Origin: Sphaerimonospora thailandensis
GTDB lineage: Bacteria; Actinomycetota; Actinomycetes; Streptosporangiales; Streptosporangiaceae
Reading direction: 5' to 3'
NCBI RefSeq assembly: GCF_016863115.1
Contig: NZ_BOOG01000003.1
Span: 62,001 to 126,000 of the forward strand
Length of the DNA: 64,000 nucleotides
Shown here in pieces: positions 33,567-43,100 of the stretch. The position numbers and the translations under genes were made by a program. Each line of letters opens with the position of its first letter. Positions within the stretch are counted from its first letter, which is position 1. The notes below the pieces were generated by a model that made no database searches, was not told the DNA's origin, and was given only the letters and a program-made list of their open reading frames with translations.

Positions 33567-34960
33567 ACTTCAAGCGGCGACCCGGCGATGATCCGTACAC
33601 CCTGCGGATGCCGGCCGGCCGCCCCGGCGTGACCTGGCAGCTCCCGGCGAAGATCGATCCCGCGGTCGCCCTGCCCTGCGTGGTCCTCGTGGATCGTGCG
33701 GGGCTGGCCGAATTCCCCGTGCTCCAGCGGGGATTGCGGGCGCTCGGCGTGCCGAGCCTGCGCATCGACGTCGAATCGATCGCCGACCTGCGGATCAGCA
33801 GCCGGCTCGAGGACGGCTCGCTGATGGTCGACGGGCGTCGCATCATCCCCACGGTCACCTGGGTACGGCATTTCTCACCGCGGGCGCTCCCCGGGGGAAA
33901 CGGCTCGGCGCTCTCCCTGTTCCGGGCGGACTCGTGGGGTGCCCTCGTCGACCAGGTGTCGTCGCTGTCAGCCGTACGGTTGCCCGACGGCTACGATCCG
34001 GGGCGGCTGGTCCAGTTGGACGGCGCGGGACGGGCGGGGATCCGCACCCCGCGGACGATCGTCACGACCGACCCGGGTGCGGCGAGCGCGAAACTGTCGA
34101 GCGAGCGAATCATCGTCAAGGCCCTCGATCGGCATTTCGTGGAGACCGAACCCGGCACCATGGAGGGGATCTTCCCGGAAATCGTCGACGGCGCCGGAGC
34201 CGGGAACCTCGCCGTAGGAGACGCGCCGGTGATCGTCCAGGAGTACGTCGAGCACTGGGCGGAAATCCGCGTCTACTACCTGGACGGCGAGATCCGGGCC
34301 TTCCGCGTCGGCAAACCCGCACCGGAGGCGATCTGGCGCGACGCGGCGTCGGTCGCGGTATCTCCGACGCCAGTCCCCGAGCCCGTGGCCGAGGCGGTGC
34401 ACAGGCTCGCCGGGCTCTGGGGGCTGCGCTACGGCGCCTTCGACTTCCTGCTGACCGGGGACGGGCCGGTCTTCCTCGAGGTGAATCCCGACGGCGACTG
34501 GCGGTGGTTCGAATCGAAGGCCGGGGTCGACGACGTCTCCATCGCAGCGCTCTCCCTGGTGCGGACGCTCCACCGCCAGGCGGCCCGGGAAGGTCCTGCG
34601 ACGATCGATCTGGCCGGGTTTCTCGTACTGGGCACCGGCCGGGCACGCCAGGCGAAAGACCCGGCGCCGAACATGGACGCATGCGTGGAATCCGACCCGG
34701 AACTTCTGATGGATCTCGTTTCCGGCGGTCTGATAAATGATCGCGACAGACGGTTGATCGTCATGCTGGCCAGGGGGTACACGACCACGCGAATCGCCCA
34801 TGAGATGCATCTCAGCAGATACACCGTGGCGGAGCGGATCAGCAAGCTCCTCGACCGGTTCGCCTGCAGCAACCGCAGCCAGCTCGTGGCGTATTTCTAC
34901 GCGCACAGGCTCCTGCACGTCGGGATCTGGCCTCCCGGCGCCTCCGGCGTCGTCGGCTAG
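33563..34960 (+). CDS. ATP-grasp enzyme fused to LuxR helix-turn-helix
   Basis: This 465-residue protein starts at GTG 33563. Residues about 30-350 form an ATP-grasp domain of the RiPP-maturation/RimK-like type (IIVKALDRHFVETEPGTMEG, VIVQEYVEHWAEIRVYYLDG, GAFDFLLTGDGPVFLEVNPD with metal-binding E and N). Residues about 395-455 form a LuxR/GerE helix-turn-helix (LINDRDRRLIVMLARGYTTT, LSRYTVAERISKLLDRF). ATP-grasp enzymes ligate carboxylates to amines or hydroxyls, making amides or macrocyclic esters. Fusion to a DNA-binding domain is unusual and suggests either a modifying enzyme that also controls transcription or a former enzyme now used as a ligand sensor. Confidence 0.85.
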   Translation: MNFKRRPGDDPYTLRMPAGRPGVTWQLPAKIDPAVALPCVVLVDRAGLAEFPVLQRGLRALGVPSLRIDVESIADLRISSRLEDGSLMVDGRRIIPTVTWVRHFSPRALPGGNGSALSLFRADSWGALVDQVSSLSAVRLPDGYDPGRLVQLDGAGRAGIRTPRTIVTTDPGAASAKLSSERIIVKALDRHFVETEPGTMEGIFPEIVDGAGAGNLAVGDAPVIVQEYVEHWAEIRVYYLDGEIRAFRVGKPAPEAIWRDAASVAVSPTPVPEPVAEAVHRLAGLWGLRYGAFDFLLTGDGPVFLEVNPDGDWRWFESKAGVDDVSIAALSLVRTLHRQAAREGPATIDLAGFLVLGTGRARQAKDPAPNMDACVESDPELLMDLVSGGLINDRDRRLIVMLARGYTTTRIAHEMHLSRYTVAERISKLLDRFACSNRSQLVAYFYAHRLLHVGIWPPGASGVVG

Positions 34961-35045
34961 GTTGATCACGCCCGGACTCCTGTGACATCGTCGGACGAAA
35001 CCAGGGCCACAGCCGGCATCAGGGACACGAGCCCGGACGGACGAC

Positions 35046-35067
35046 GAGGACCTAGCGAGGACCTAGC
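35046..35067. repeat. 11-bp tandem repeat
   Basis: GAGGACCTAGC occurs twice head to tail in the 136-base gap between the ATP-grasp fusion gene and the metallophosphoesterase gene. No function is apparent. Confidence 0.8.
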
Positions 35068-35096
35068 GATGCACCGACGTTTCAGGTGGGCCGCCG

Positions 35097-35930
35097 TTGC
35101 CGAGTGAGCGACTCGTCGCCATCAGCGACCTCCACATCGGCTACCGGGAGAACCGGGCCGTCGTCGACGCGCTGCGGCCGGGATCTCCCGGCGACTGGCT
35201 GATCGTGGCCGGTGACGTGTGCGAGTTCCTGGACGGGTTCGAACGCACGATGCGGCTGCTCAGCGAGCGGTTCACGAAGGTCGTGTGGGCGCCGGGCAAC
35301 CACGAGCTGTGGACCCATCCCCGCGACCCGTCCCAGCTCCGGGGCGAGGCACGCTACCGCCGCCTCGTCGAGATCTGCCGCTCGCTCGGCGTGGCCACCC
35401 CCGAGGATCCGTACCCGATCTGGGAGGGCCCCGGCGGTCCCGTCGTCGTGGCCCCGATGTTCCTTCTGTACGACTACACCTTCCGCATGCCGGGCGTGAC
35501 GACCGTGGAGGCGGCGCTCGCGCTCGCCCACGAGACCGGGGTCGTCTGCACCGACGAGATGCTCCTGCACCCCGATCCGTACCCGTCGCGTGCGGCGTGG
35601 TGCGCCGCCCGGCTGAAGGAGACCGAGCGGCGCCTCGAAGAGCGCCCCGGCGGGCTGCCGACGGTGCTGGTCAACCACTATCCCCTGGTGCGTGATCCGA
35701 CGCAGGTCCTGCGCTATCCCCAGTTCGCCATCTGGTGCGGCACCACGCACACCGCCGACTGGCACCTGCGCTTCCGGGCCGCCGCCGTCGTGTACGGCCA
35801 CCTGCACATTCCCCGGACCTCCTGGCACGACGGCGTCCGCTTCGAGGAGGTCTCCCTGGGTTACCCCCGGGAATGGCAGCCGCGTCACACGCCCCCCGGC
35901 CGTCTGCGGCAGATCCTGCCTGCCACCTGA
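35097..35930 (+). CDS. Metallophosphoesterase
   Basis: This 277-residue calcineurin-type phosphoesterase has all expected dimetal motifs: DLHIG, GDVCEFLDG, GNHELW, VNHYPL and GHLHIPR. Its substrate is unknown; close relatives in actinomycetes are simply annotated metallophosphoesterase. The start is probably TTG 35097 behind AGGTGGG at about 35085, because homologous sequence (RLVAISDLHIGY) begins within five codons. It is a single-gene unit closed by a good terminator, and marks the right border of the RiPP region. Confidence 0.9.
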   Translation: MPSERLVAISDLHIGYRENRAVVDALRPGSPGDWLIVAGDVCEFLDGFERTMRLLSERFTKVVWAPGNHELWTHPRDPSQLRGEARYRRLVEICRSLGVATPEDPYPIWEGPGGPVVVAPMFLLYDYTFRMPGVTTVEAALALAHETGVVCTDEMLLHPDPYPSRAAWCAARLKETERRLEERPGGLPTVLVNHYPLVRDPTQVLRYPQFAIWCGTTHTADWHLRFRAAAVVYGHLHIPRTSWHDGVRFEEVSLGYPREWQPRHTPPGRLRQILPAT

Positions 35931-35967
35931 CCGGGCCGACCCCCATGAAGCGACCCCATGAAGCGGC

Positions 35968-36012
35968 CAGAGCTCCGGCGAGCCGAGACTCGACCGGAGC
36001 TCTGTTTGTTTC
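35968..36012 (+). terminator. Rho-independent terminator
   Basis: CAGAGCTCCGG (35968-35978) and CCGGAGCTCTG (35994-36004) form a perfect 11-bp stem with a 15-base loop, followed by TTTGTTT. This is the clearest intrinsic terminator in the window and closes the phosphoesterase gene. Confidence 0.85.
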
Positions 36013-36033
36013 CGAAGAGAATTCAGGTCCGTG

Positions 36034-36312
36034 CTACCGCGGGTAACCGCCATCGCAGCCGGAATGGCCGCATTGGCAGCAGCCGTCACAGTGACAGCAG
36101 TCGTGACGCCGGCAGTCGTCGTACCGGCAGCAGCGGTCGCACCGGCAGTCGTCGCAGCGGCAGCAGTCATGCGGCCAGGCGGAGCCGTAGCCCTCCTGGA
36201 CGACAGCGGCGCTGGCGGCGGTGGTGCCCATCAACGCACCCAGGCCGACGGCCCCTCCGGCCAACGCCGTGCTGAGGGCCAGGCCGGCCATGATGTCTCG
36301 GAATGCGAGCAT
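36034..36312 (-). CDS. Small exported cysteine-rich protein
   Basis: This 92-residue protein starts at ATG 36312 behind a GGGGGAAA ribosome-binding site. A signal peptide or single membrane segment (about residues 7-38, ending SAAVV) precedes a hydrophilic tail with 15 Cys between residues 50 and 86. The tail is a run of short repeats such as DCCRCDDCRCDRCC, followed by His-containing DCCHCDGCCQCGHSGC. No family is recognised. Metal binding or a heavily disulfide-bonded surface protein is plausible. A short palindrome (ATTCA-TCC-TGAAT) lies about 20-35 bases upstream. Confidence 0.7.
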   Translation of the reverse strand: MLAFRDIMAGLALSTALAGGAVGLGALMGTTAASAAVVQEGYGSAWPHDCCRCDDCRCDRCCRYDDCRRHDCCHCDGCCQCGHSGCDGGYPR

Positions 36313-36332
36313 CTGCGTTTCCCCCGTACAGA

Positions 36333-36345
36333 ATTCATCCTGAAT
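36333..36345. promoter_or_regulatory. Palindrome ATTCA-N3-TGAAT upstream of Cys-rich gene
   Basis: A perfect 5-bp inverted repeat with a 3-base spacer sits 21 bases upstream of the Cys-rich protein start in an AT-rich promoter stretch. It could be an operator; nothing else supports this. Confidence 0.3.
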
Positions 36346-36716
36346 CGGATTCATTTCCTCTATGCCGAGGAAATGCCATTTGACGGCGCACGAGCGCCAT
36401 CTCCTGGAATCCATTGATAACCTGCCCCGCCAGCCACAAAACAGACATATTGGGCATTGAGTGAAGTATTGCCATATCACGACAGAACAATGGGGGCCAT
36501 CTCTCCCCGTAATGTCCTTTTAATCCGTATTTCCGCTAAATGCCGGAGTAGGGCTCCCGACGAAACATGCAAGATCACGGGAGAGGGGTTGGGGGGTCAC
36601 CTGGCTTCCGAGTGCGCCTCAAGGTGTGCCCCGCTGCATGGTTCACCCCGCTCGCGTGGTTCGCCGGATCAGCTGGTAGGACAGGAGCCTGAAGCATGGG
36701 CGGCGAAGGGGAGAAC
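36346..36716. other. Intergenic region between divergent genes
   Basis: About 370 bases without a supported gene separate the leftward Cys-rich gene and the rightward enoyl-CoA hydratase gene. The left part is AT-rich for this genome and should hold the leftward promoter. No clear -35/-10 pair or RNA gene was recognised. Confidence 0.5.
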
Positions 36717-37508
36717 ATGACCGAGGACGCCAAGGACCCGGTGACGTACGAGTTCCGCGACGGCGCGGCCTGGATCACGCTCGCCGACGCGGAGCACGGC
36801 AACGCGCTCAACGAGGTGGGCGCCGCCGCGCTGTGGCGGGCGATCCAGCGGGCCAGGGCCGACCGGGCGCCGGTCGTCGTGCTGTCCGCCGAGGGACGAT
36901 TCTTCAGCGTGGGCGGCGATCTCGCGTCCTTCGCCGCCGCCGACGACGTGTCGGCGTACATCGACGATCTCGCCGACGCGCTGCACCGCATCGTCAGCGA
37001 GCTGATGCGCCTGGACGCCGTCGTGATCGCGGTGGTGCGCGGCACGGCGGCGGGCGCGGGCTTCCCGCTCGCGGCGGCGGCCGATCTGGTGCTCGCCGCC
37101 AGTTCCGCCCGCTTCACCTTGGGCTACACCAAGGTCGGGCTGACCGTCGACGGCGGGACCAGCCTGCTGTCCGCGACGCTCGGCCTGCATCACGCCCTGC
37201 ACCTCGCCCTGCTCAACCCCGTCCTGAGCGCGGAGGAGGCGCACCGGGCGGGGCTGGTGGCGCAGGTGCACGACGACGACGAACTCGACGCGGCGGTGGA
37301 TCGGGTCGTGGCCCAGCTGGTCGCGGGGTCCCACGCCGCCCAGGTCACGGTCAAGCGGCTGCTGCGCGGCGTGGCCACCCCGGCGCCGGAGACCGCGCTG
37401 CGGCAGGAGGCCCTGGCGATCCGCGAGGCCGCGGCGCGGCCCGACGGGCGGGAAGGAGTGCGCGCCTTCCTCGAGAAGCGCACCCCCGTCTTCCCCGGCG
37501 ACCGCTGA
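36717..37508 (+). CDS. Enoyl-CoA hydratase/isomerase family protein
   Basis: This 263-residue crotonase-fold protein starts at ATG 36717 behind GAAGGGGAG; an in-frame ATG at 36696 is less well placed. The oxyanion-hole motifs are seen as AEGRFFSVGGDLASF and VRGTAAGAGFPLAAAADLVL. The usual catalytic Glu pair region reads FTLGYTKVGLTVDGGTSLLS, with one acidic position changed, so hydratase activity is uncertain and isomerase or hydrolase activity is possible. It would act on CoA thioesters. It is a single gene, convergent with the small gene at 37540. Confidence 0.9.
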   Translation: MTEDAKDPVTYEFRDGAAWITLADAEHGNALNEVGAAALWRAIQRARADRAPVVVLSAEGRFFSVGGDLASFAAADDVSAYIDDLADALHRIVSELMRLDAVVIAVVRGTAAGAGFPLAAAADLVLAASSARFTLGYTKVGLTVDGGTSLLSATLGLHHALHLALLNPVLSAEEAHRAGLVAQVHDDDELDAAVDRVVAQLVAGSHAAQVTVKRLLRGVATPAPETALRQEALAIREAAARPDGREGVRAFLEKRTPVFPGDR

Positions 37509-37539
37509 AGCCGGGGGCGTTCATACGGGCGGTCGCTGT

Positions 37540-37797
37540 CTACCGGTTCGGGCTCTGGAGCAGACCGAGGGTGTCCTGGGCGCCCCGGCGCATGATCACC
37601 TGGTCGATCGCCTCGGCCATCTCCTCCCGGGTGTAGCCGTCCTCCGGGATCTCGTTCAGCAGCGCCAGCCTGTCCGCGGTCAGATGCACATGGGCCGACG
37701 CGCGGGCGTAGACGTCCCGGACCGCGGCGCTGTCGCGGTCGCGGTACACCTCGTCCAGGACCTGCCGCATCTCCCCGAGGAAAACCTGATCAGACAT
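37540..37797 (-). CDS. Hypothetical protein, 85 residues
   Basis: ATG 37797 follows GGGAGGTGAG and opens an 85-residue acidic, helical protein (VFLGEMRQVLDEVYRDRDSA, HVHLTADRLALLNEIPEDGY, EMAEAIDQVIMRRGAQDTLG). A longer frame starts at 37839 but lacks a ribosome-binding site. No family is recognised and there is no signal or membrane segment. It is divergent from the sigma factor gene 145 bases away; a regulatory partnership with it is possible but unsupported. Confidence 0.6.
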   Translation of the reverse strand: MSDQVFLGEMRQVLDEVYRDRDSAAVRDVYARASAHVHLTADRLALLNEIPEDGYTREEMAEAIDQVIMRRGAQDTLGLLQSPNR

Positions 37798-37942
37798 GTC
37801 GCGGCTCACCTCCCACCAATCCGGGTTCCGGTTTCGCAATCCCTACCCGCACGCGTGCCCGATCCACGTGTCGAGGCCGACGGGCTGGGCATGGGAGGGG
37901 CATTGGCACCGCGGGAATCGGCGGACCGCAGGGGTGACCGTG

Positions 37943-38890
37943 ATGGGTAGGGCCGAGCCGTACGAGCCTTATGACGAACTTGACCTGTTGGGGCAGTATC
38001 TGCAGCAGATCGGCCAGACGCCGCTGCTCACCGCCGGGCAGGAGGTGGACCTCGCCAAGCGGATAGAGGCCGGTGTGTACGCCCGCCATCTCCTCGACGA
38101 GAACGCCACCGCCGGGGACGGCCTCGACGCGGAGCGGCGTGCCGATCTGGAGGCGGCCGCCGCGGACGGCGAGCGGGCCAAGGACCACATGCTCCGGGCC
38201 AACCTGCGCCTGGTGGTGGCGGCGGCCAAGAAGTACTACCACCGGGGCTGGCCGATGCTCGACCTCATCCAGGAGGGCAACCTCGGCCTGATCCACGCGG
38301 TGGAGAAGTTCGACTACGCCAAGGGCTACAAGTTCTCCACGTACGCGATGTGGTGGATCCGGCAGGCGATCGATCGCGGCCTGGCCGACAAGAGCCGGGT
38401 GGTCCGGCTGCCCCTCCACGTCGTGGACCAGGTGACGAAGGTCAACCGCCTGGAACGTGAGCTGGAGACCCGGCTGGGCCGCGAACCCACCGACGCCGAA
38501 CTCGCCGAGGCCGCCGGCCTGACCATGGCGGAGCTGCACGACCTGCACCGCATCAGCCGCGACATCGTCAGCCTGGACACTCCGCTGGACGACGAGGAGA
38601 CCCGGGTCGGCGACCTGATCGCCGACGCGCGGGTCGCCCCCGCCTCGGAGCTGCTGGAGCAGCGGGCGCTGGCCGAGGAGCTGCGTGCGCTGGTCGACCG
38701 GCTACCCGAACGCGAAGCACTGATCGTCAGCCTCCGCTATGGGCTGAGCGACGGCAAGACGCACACCTTCCAGGAGATCGGCGACCGGATCGGGCTGACC
38801 CGGGAACGGGTGCGCCAGCTCGAACGACAGGCCCTGGGCACGCTGCGCCGGCCCGAACGGATCCAACCGCTGCTGGCATGGGCCGGCTGA
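37943..38890 (+). CDS. RNA polymerase sigma-70 factor, RpoD/group 2-like
   Basis: This 315-residue sigma factor has regions 1.2 (DLLGQYLQQIGQTPLLTAGQ), 2 (AKDHMLRANLRLVVAAAKKY, LDLIQEGNLGLIHAVEKFDY, KFSTYAMWWIRQAIDRG), 3 (RLPLHVVDQVTKVNRLEREL) and 4 (FQEIGDRIGLTRERVRQLER). The short N-terminus indicates a group 2 (HrdB/SigB-like, non-essential) primary-type factor. ATG 37943 is preferred, with GTG 37934 and GTG 37940 as alternatives. Promoters recognised should resemble TTGAC/TANNNT. The stop lies inside a 15-bp tandem duplication. Confidence 0.93.
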   Translation: MGRAEPYEPYDELDLLGQYLQQIGQTPLLTAGQEVDLAKRIEAGVYARHLLDENATAGDGLDAERRADLEAAAADGERAKDHMLRANLRLVVAAAKKYYHRGWPMLDLIQEGNLGLIHAVEKFDYAKGYKFSTYAMWWIRQAIDRGLADKSRVVRLPLHVVDQVTKVNRLERELETRLGREPTDAELAEAAGLTMAELHDLHRISRDIVSLDTPLDDEETRVGDLIADARVAPASELLEQRALAEELRALVDRLPEREALIVSLRYGLSDGKTHTFQEIGDRIGLTRERVRQLERQALGTLRRPERIQPLLAWAG

Positions 38891-38910
38891 GGTATGGCCG
38901 GCTGAGGTAT
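38881..38910. repeat. 15-bp tandem duplication over the sigma gene stop
   Basis: GGCCGGCTGAGGTAT occurs twice in succession. The first copy contains the sigma factor stop codon (TGA), and both lie in the 96-base gap to the glycosyltransferase gene. Confidence 0.9.
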
Positions 38911-38986
38911 GGCCCGGCCCAAGATTTCCGCCCCCTCCTCGTAGCGATCTTCCCGGATGGGAAGGCACGCGGGAGGAGGTGGGGGC

Positions 38987-40060
38987 GTGCGCCATGTCGC
39001 GTTCGTGATCGACAGTGAGGCTTTCGGGGGCGCCGAGGTGTACGCGACGCTGCTCGTCCGTCACCTGCCCGCCGGGGTGCACCGTACGGTCGTGGTCAGC
39101 GATCCGGTGGCCGGGCCGGTGTGCGCGGCGGTCGGCGAGACGGCCGACGTGGTGGTGGTACCGCCGTCGCGGCACCGCCCGGTGGCTCCGTGGCTGTCGC
39201 GGACGCTGGTCGGGCTGGCTCCCGACGTGGTGCATGTGAACCTGGTCGATCCCGGCGGTAACCGTGCGGCGCTCATGGCCGCCGCCGACGTGGCGCCCAC
39301 CGTCGCCACGCTTCATCTGACCGGTGCGGACGGGCCGGGCCCGGCCGACGCCTACCGCCGGGTGAGCTGTTTCACCGCTCCTTCCGCGGCGATCGCGGCA
39401 CAGCTCGCGCGGCTGGCGCCGGGCGCCCCGATCGTCCGGGTGCGCAGCGGAGTGGATCTCCCCGCCGAAGGGGTGTGTCTCCGCGACCGGAGTCCGGTGG
39501 TGATCGGCGGAGTCGGCCGCCTGACCGCGCAGAAGGGTTTCGATCTGCTGATCCAGGCGGCCGCCGAGCTGACACAGGAGGGGCTGCCGATCCGGATCGT
39601 GGTGGCCGGGCGGGGCCGGGACCGGGACGTGCTGGCCCACGCGGCGGAGGACCTGCCGGTGACCTTCATCGGGCACATCCAGGATGTCGGCGCGCTGCTG
39701 CGTGACGTCGACGTGTTCTGCCTGCCGTCGCGTAATGAGGCGCTGTCGCTGACCCTGCTGGAGGCGATGGGGCACGGCCTGCCGTGTGTCAGCACCGCGG
39801 TCGGGGACACCGCGGCCGAGGTCGGGTCCGACGCCCTCGTCGTCCCGCCGGGGGATCCGGCCGCGCTGACGGCCGCGCTGCGCCGCCTGGTGGCCGATGC
39901 CGGGACACGGCGGGAACTGGGACGACGGGCGCGGGTCCGGGCGCTCGCCGCCTTCGACGCCCGTCGGATGGCCGCCGACACCTTCGCCGTCCTCACGCGG
40001 ACGGCAGCGGCACGCCAGCCTTCTCCGGGACCTGGGGAACGGCCGGTCGCGTCGCGCTGA
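38987..40060 (+). CDS. GT4-family glycosyltransferase
   Basis: This 357-residue protein starts at GTG 38987 behind GGAGGAGG at ideal spacing. It is a GT-B fold, GT4-type retaining transferase: the N-terminal domain contains IDSEAFGGAEVYATLLVRHL; the C-terminal domain contains VGRLTAQKGFDLLIQAAAEL, VVAGRGRDRD and the nucleotide-sugar-binding SRNEALSLTLLEAMGHGLPC, with its E-x7-E pattern. Acceptor and sugar are unknown. It stands alone, and a membrane lipid or cell-wall glycan role is only a guess. Confidence 0.9.
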   Translation: MRHVAFVIDSEAFGGAEVYATLLVRHLPAGVHRTVVVSDPVAGPVCAAVGETADVVVVPPSRHRPVAPWLSRTLVGLAPDVVHVNLVDPGGNRAALMAAADVAPTVATLHLTGADGPGPADAYRRVSCFTAPSAAIAAQLARLAPGAPIVRVRSGVDLPAEGVCLRDRSPVVIGGVGRLTAQKGFDLLIQAAAELTQEGLPIRIVVAGRGRDRDVLAHAAEDLPVTFIGHIQDVGALLRDVDVFCLPSRNEALSLTLLEAMGHGLPCVSTAVGDTAAEVGSDALVVPPGDPAALTAALRRLVADAGTRRELGRRARVRALAAFDARRMAADTFAVLTRTAAARQPSPGPGERPVASR

Positions 40061-40198
40061 TCAGGGCCGACCGGCCGACTCTCTCCGCCTATATGCGCGT
40101 ATTTCGCCGTTTCTCGGGCTGATCTGAGATCTACTGCACCCGGCGCATGACCGTTAGGGTGAGTCGTCGAAATGGGGCAGATCGGGAGGGGGCGGTCG

Positions 40199-43100
40199 AT
40201 GCGGGTGCGGACACCTTTGGTGGTGCGGCGTGCCCTCAGCGAGCCGTTACTCCTCCTGGCCGCCTTCGGCTCGATCCTGCTGGCGACCACGACACTGGTG
40301 GCGCTCGCCATGTACGCCTCCTCGGTCGCCGACGTCGGCGTACGGCGGGCGATGGAGAACGCTCCGACGGAGACCGTCGCGACGACGATCAACGCTCCCA
40401 TCCGGCAGGACACCTTCGCCGAGGTGGAACGCGTCATCCACGGCCATCTCGCGACCCTCTCGGGCGACGGAGGCGAGGACGGAGGCGAGAGGGACGGCGT
40501 GCCGTACGACGTCGCCTTCCGCGCCCGCTCCGACTCCTACGCCCTCCCCGGGCAGGAACGGCTCAAGCATCCCGAGCTGACCCGCTTCGGCGTCGACGAA
40601 GAGCTGGAACGGCACGCGCGACTCGTCCAGGGAGCCTGGCCGCGGCCCGACGCCGACACCGGCTCCGGCTCCGGTTCCGGCTCGGGCTCCGACTCCGGCT
40701 CCGGCGGCATCAAGGACCGCGTCGTCGATGTCGTCGAGGTCGCGCTCTCCCAGCCGGCCGCGCAGGCGATGAACCTGGGCGTGGGCGACGAGCTCCGCAT
40801 GGTGGGCCGGCTCGACGGTACGGCCGTGCATGCCAGGGTGACCGGCGTCTTCCAGCTCGACGCCCCCTACTCCGGGCGGTGGGACGGCGACGAACTGCTG
40901 CGCCGGGGCGTCGAGCACGGCGACTACACCACCTACGGCCCGCTCATGGTGCCCAGGGAGACCTTCCTCGCCAGGTTCACCGGAGGCACCAGCGTCACCG
41001 CGACCTGGACGGCCGTGCCCGACCTCGGCGGACTCACGCCGCAGCGGCTGCGGCCCTTCGCCGCCTCCGTCGCCGGGCTGGGCGAGACGCTGAAACGCGA
41101 CTGCTCGGCCTGCGAGACCAACACCCGCCTGCCCGAGATGCTCACCCAGCTGGACCGGGCGGCGCTGGTCGCGCGCTCGACGATGCTCGTGCCCGTCCTG
41201 CAGTTGCTGCTGCTCGCGGCGTACGCGCTGGTCCTGACCGCGCGGTTGCTCGCCGAGCACCGGCGGATGGAGGTGGCGCTGCTGCGCTCACGCGGGGCGG
41301 GGAGCGTGCGGCTGGCCCTGCTGGCCGCCGGGGAGGCCCTGCTGGTGGCCGTGCCGTGCGCGGTGCTGGCCCCGTTCCTGGCCCCGCCACTGCTCGGCCT
41401 GATCGACGCGATCCCGTGGATCCGCGCCTCCGGGGTCCACATCGCCCCGGACCCGGGCGCCGCGACGTTCGGCGTCGCGGCCGCCGTGGCGCTCGCCTGC
41501 GCCGCGCTGCTCGCGCTGCCCGCCCTGCGCGGCGCCCGCCGTACATATGTCGAAGAACAGGCGACGCGCGGCCGCGGCGACCGGCAGGGGCTGCTGCAGC
41601 GGGCGGGCGGCGACGTTGCGCTGCTGGCGGTGGCCGCGCTGGCGATCTGGCAGCTTCGCCGCTACGGCGCACCGGTGACCGCGACGTCCGGCGGCGGTCT
41701 CGGCATCGACCCGCTGATCGTGACCGGGCCCGCCCTGGCATTGCTCTGCGGCGGGATGCTCAGCCTGCGGCTGGTGCCGCGCGTCTCACGGCTCGCCGAG
41801 CGGTTCACCTCGCGGCGGCCGGGCCTGGCTCCCGCGCTGGGCGCGTGGCAGGTGAGCCGTCGTCCGGGGCGGTATTCCGGTCCCGCCCTCCTGCTCACGA
41901 TGGCGGTGGCCATCGGCGGGGTGTCGATGACGACGGCGGCGACCTGGCGCGGCTCGCAGGTGGACCAGGCCCGGCACCAGGCGGCCGCCGATCTGCGCGT
42001 GTCGTCGGCACCGGAGTCCGGCGAGCTGGGCAGGCTCGGCAGGGGCGCGGTCTACGCCGGGTTGCCCGGCGTGACGGCGCTCACGCCGGTGTACCGGGGC
42101 GCGCTGACCTTCTCCGGGGCCTCCTCGGGGGGCAACGGCACCCTGGTCGCCGCGGACGCCGCCAAGCTCGGCCCGATGCTGATGCTCCGTCCCGACCTGG
42201 GCAGCAGCGGCGACCTGGCCGCACGCCTGGTGGCGGGACGCCCGGCGATCTCGGCCGTCCCGCTTCCCGGCACTCCGGCGAAGCTGACCCTGTCCGTACG
42301 GCTCCGCCCCGACCCGCCGGCCACGAGCCGGGACTATTCAGGCCTGGAGCTCCGGATGGTGGTCGTGGACGCCCTCGGAGTGCACCAGCAGGTGACGGTC
42401 GGGCCGCTCACCGCCGACGGCGAGCCGCACCCGCTCACCGTCGACCTCGGCGGGCTCGCCGGACGGTCGGGCAAGTTGAGCTACCCGCTCGGCATCCGCG
42501 GTTTCGTCGTGCGGATCCCGGTCCGCGCGCCCGGCGGTGGCGGGGGCGGTGGCGTGAACCTGGCAGTGGGTTCGATCTCCACCGACGCCGGCGCCCCGGT
42601 CACCCCGCCCGAGGGCCTGCGGTGGGAGCACGGCGTGCGCGGTGACGGCCGCATCGCCGGAGAAACCGGAGAAAACGCCGGGGAAAACGCCGGAGTACGG
42701 GTGACGACGGATGGGGGCGTCTTCACCCTCGCCGTGCCCGCGCCGAAGAAGCCCGGTCCCGGTGAAGGTCCCGGTGAAGAGGCCGGTCCCGGTGGTTCAG
42801 GTGAGCCCGAATACGTCAGCCTGACCGCCGCCGCTCCCTCGGGCGGCCCGCCGGCCGGCGCCGCTCCCATGGGCGGCCCGCCGGCCGGTCCCATTCCGGT
42901 GGTGATCACCGCGGACCTCGCGGCCCGCGAGAAGCTCGCCGAGGGCCGTACCGGCACGCTGACCCTGGACGGGCAGCCGGTCGAGGTGACCGTCGCCGGC
43001 GTCGTCGGGGCGATGCCCGGGACGCCCGCCGGGGTGCCCGCCGTCCTCGCCGACCTCCCCACGTTGCTCGCCGCCGACCTCGCCGCCGTGCGGGAGCCGC

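Noticed and set aside
35941-36046. Short plus-strand frames starting ATGAAGCGACC near 35945
   Set aside because: They overlap the phosphoesterase terminator hairpin and show no homology, so they are unlikely to be genes.
40660-40710. GGCTCC-type microsatellite in the first permease gene
   Set aside because: It encodes an in-frame Gly-Ser linker and is a simple low-complexity repeat, not a mobile or regulatory element.
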